DNA of 5,828 nt from Clostridium sp. UBA5530 (GTDB taxonomy: Bacteria > Bacillota > Clostridia > Clostridiales > Clostridiaceae): contig DINW01000030.1 in the NCBI GenBank assembly GCA_002423705.1, forward strand, positions 1 through 5,828. Direction: 5' to 3'. Each line of letters starts with the position of its first letter. The stretch's first letter is position 1. Below the pieces are notes generated by a model. It was not told the origin of the DNA. It was given only the letters and a program-made list of their open reading frames with translations, and made no database searches. Below are positions 5,290 through 5,828 of the stretch, in pieces. Made by a program: the position numbers and the translations under genes.

Positions 5290-5388
5290 ATTCCTTCTTT
5301 TAAATGATTTTTATTTATAAAAAAAAGAAATTCAATATAAAAACATATCTGCTTCTTATATAGAACTTCTTTTCATCGTGTAAGCTTT

Positions 5389-5496
5389 TTAACAATTCTC
5401 AGTTATAGTCATAGTGTTATATGATATCTCTGGTTGTGGGGTAAGTCCTCCTTCTAGACTCCCAATGGTATTAAATGCCCTTATAAAGAAATAGTA
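5389..5496 (-). pseudogene. Orphan 35-codon frame, probable remnant of a gene's C-terminus
   Basis: Between in-frame stops at 5497-5499 and 5389-5391 a minus-strand frame encodes 35 residues: YYFFIRAFNTIGS, then LEGG, then LTPQPEISYNTMTITENC. It lacks an ATG, GTG or TTG start, except one ATG seven codons from the end. The amino-acid content looks protein-like and base composition is distinctly richer in G+C than the rest of the gap. It lies immediately after, and in the same frame as, the ABC gene's stop, separated by two TAA codons. The simplest reading is the tail of a gene whose front was deleted. I do not recognise the family. Less likely alternatives are a peptide using a rare ATA/ATT start, or a structured RNA: GGGAGTC and GACT-TA-CCC (5439-5463) can form a stem exposing AAGGAG. 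Confidence 0.4.
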
Positions 5497-5502
5497 TTAG
5501 TA

Positions 5503-5828
5503 TTAACTCATCTTTGGAAATTGACTATTATAAATCCTAGCATATTCCCCATTTCTCTTTACCAATTCTTCATGATTTCCTTGTTCAACAATATTTCCGT
5601 CCTTCATAACTAAAATATTATTTGCTCCCTTTATGGTAGATAATCTATGGGCTATTATGAAGGTAGTTCGCCCTTCCATAATTGTCTCAAAGGCATCTTG
5701 TATCTTTAATTCCGTTCTAGTGTCTATATTGCTGGTAGCCTCATCTAATATTAGCATAGGGGGATTCATCACCATTGCCCTTGCTATGGTAAGCAGCTGC
5801 TTCTGTCCTTGAGATAAGTTATCTCCTG
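5503..5828 (-). CDS. ABC exporter ATPase, C-terminal fragment (partial at window edge)
   Basis: The frame is open to the window edge and covers the last 107 residues of an ABC ATPase domain. In order it shows the signature LSQGQKQLLTIARA, Walker B MLILDEATSNID with the catalytic glutamate, the H-loop FIIAHRLSTI, and the usual end ILVMKDGNIVEQGNHEELV plus a short tail. The sequence pattern is that of full-length exporters with fused membrane and ATPase domains (MsbA/LmrA/BmrCD class). The coding region extends upstream of the ATG at 5775, which is internal. The signature LSQGQ instead of LSGGQ is typical of one subunit of heterodimeric exporters such as TM287/288, so a partner ABC gene probably lies beyond the right edge; that is inference. 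The substrate is unknown. Confidence 0.93.
   Translation of the reverse strand, partial: GDNLSQGQKQLLTIARAMVMNPPMLILDEATSNIDTRTELKIQDAFETIMEGRTTFIIAHRLSTIKGANNILVMKDGNIVEQGNHEELVKRNGEYARIYNSQFPKMS

Larger units (their letters stand above)
5162..5502. other. Gap between the ABC gene and the XRE-TPR gene
   Basis: This 341-base stretch has two parts. The part next to the ABC gene (about 5389-5496) is less A+T-rich (32 G/C of 80 bases at 5401-5480) and contains an orphan reading frame listed separately. The remainder (5162-5388) is extremely A+T-rich and non-coding, holding a weak promoter (5262-5289) and the RBS for the XRE-TPR gene. I see no convincing terminator for the ABC gene and no minus-strand ORF longer than a few codons that could be an upstream peptide gene. 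Confidence 0.6.

Noticed and set aside
5304..5363. A 19-codon plus-strand ORF (Lys/Ile-rich) as a peptide gene divergent from the XRE-TPR regulator.
   Set aside because: It has no ribosome binding site and its composition simply reflects the A+T-rich homopolymer run around it.
5503..5775. The ATG at 5775 as the start of a 90-residue protein.
   Set aside because: The same frame stays open upstream and encodes the ABC signature motif, so this methionine is internal to a larger ATPase cut by the window edge.

Overview
The window looks like chromosomal DNA of a low-GC, spore-forming firmicute, most likely Clostridium or a close relative. It is very A+T-rich, ribosome binding sites are strong GGAGG/AGGTGA types, two genes use TTG or GTG starts, and the protein types are common in clostridia. 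This placement comes from composition and protein families, not from a database match. All the well-supported genes lie on the minus strand, so the biological order runs from high to low coordinates.

From right to left: (1) 5828-5503 is the C-terminal end of an ABC-exporter ATPase, with signature, Walker B and H-loop all visible. (2) 5502-5162 is a 341-base gap. It holds an orphan 35-codon reading frame that looks like the tail of a lost gene, and a weak promoter for the next gene. (3) 5161-3905 encodes an XRE helix-turn-helix protein with a long TPR domain, the architecture of peptide-sensing RRNPP regulators. Twenty bases after its stop is a 24-codon mini-ORF that overlaps a large hairpin; it is either a terminator or a candidate peptide gene. 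(4) 3729-2569 is an AI-2E-family membrane permease, ending in a clear terminator whose stem contains its last codons. (5) 2436-2005 (GTG start) is a small protein of unknown function with a QGGPGRYY motif and a C-terminal coiled coil, followed by a very strong intrinsic terminator. (6) 1734-811 is an AraC-family regulator with a GyrI-like effector-binding domain. A DUF3788 protein (780-364, TTG start) follows 30 bases later, and the two form an operon. A 16-codon ORF and a dyad symmetry lie in the regulator's upstream region. (7) 363-68 is mostly non-coding, apart from a 50-codon plus-strand ORF with a textbook Shine-Dalgarno sequence. (8) 67-1 is the start of another minus-strand gene encoding a cysteine-containing N-terminus.

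The window appears to be several independent transcription units separated by terminators. The only clear operon is AraC regulator-DUF3788, whose likely logic is ligand sensing by the regulator's C-terminal domain with autoregulation through the dyad at its promoter. No tRNA, rRNA, CRISPR array, insertion sequence or phage gene was seen. The best leads are the TPR regulator with its adjacent mini-ORF and the orphan coding fragment after the ABC gene; both are hypotheses.
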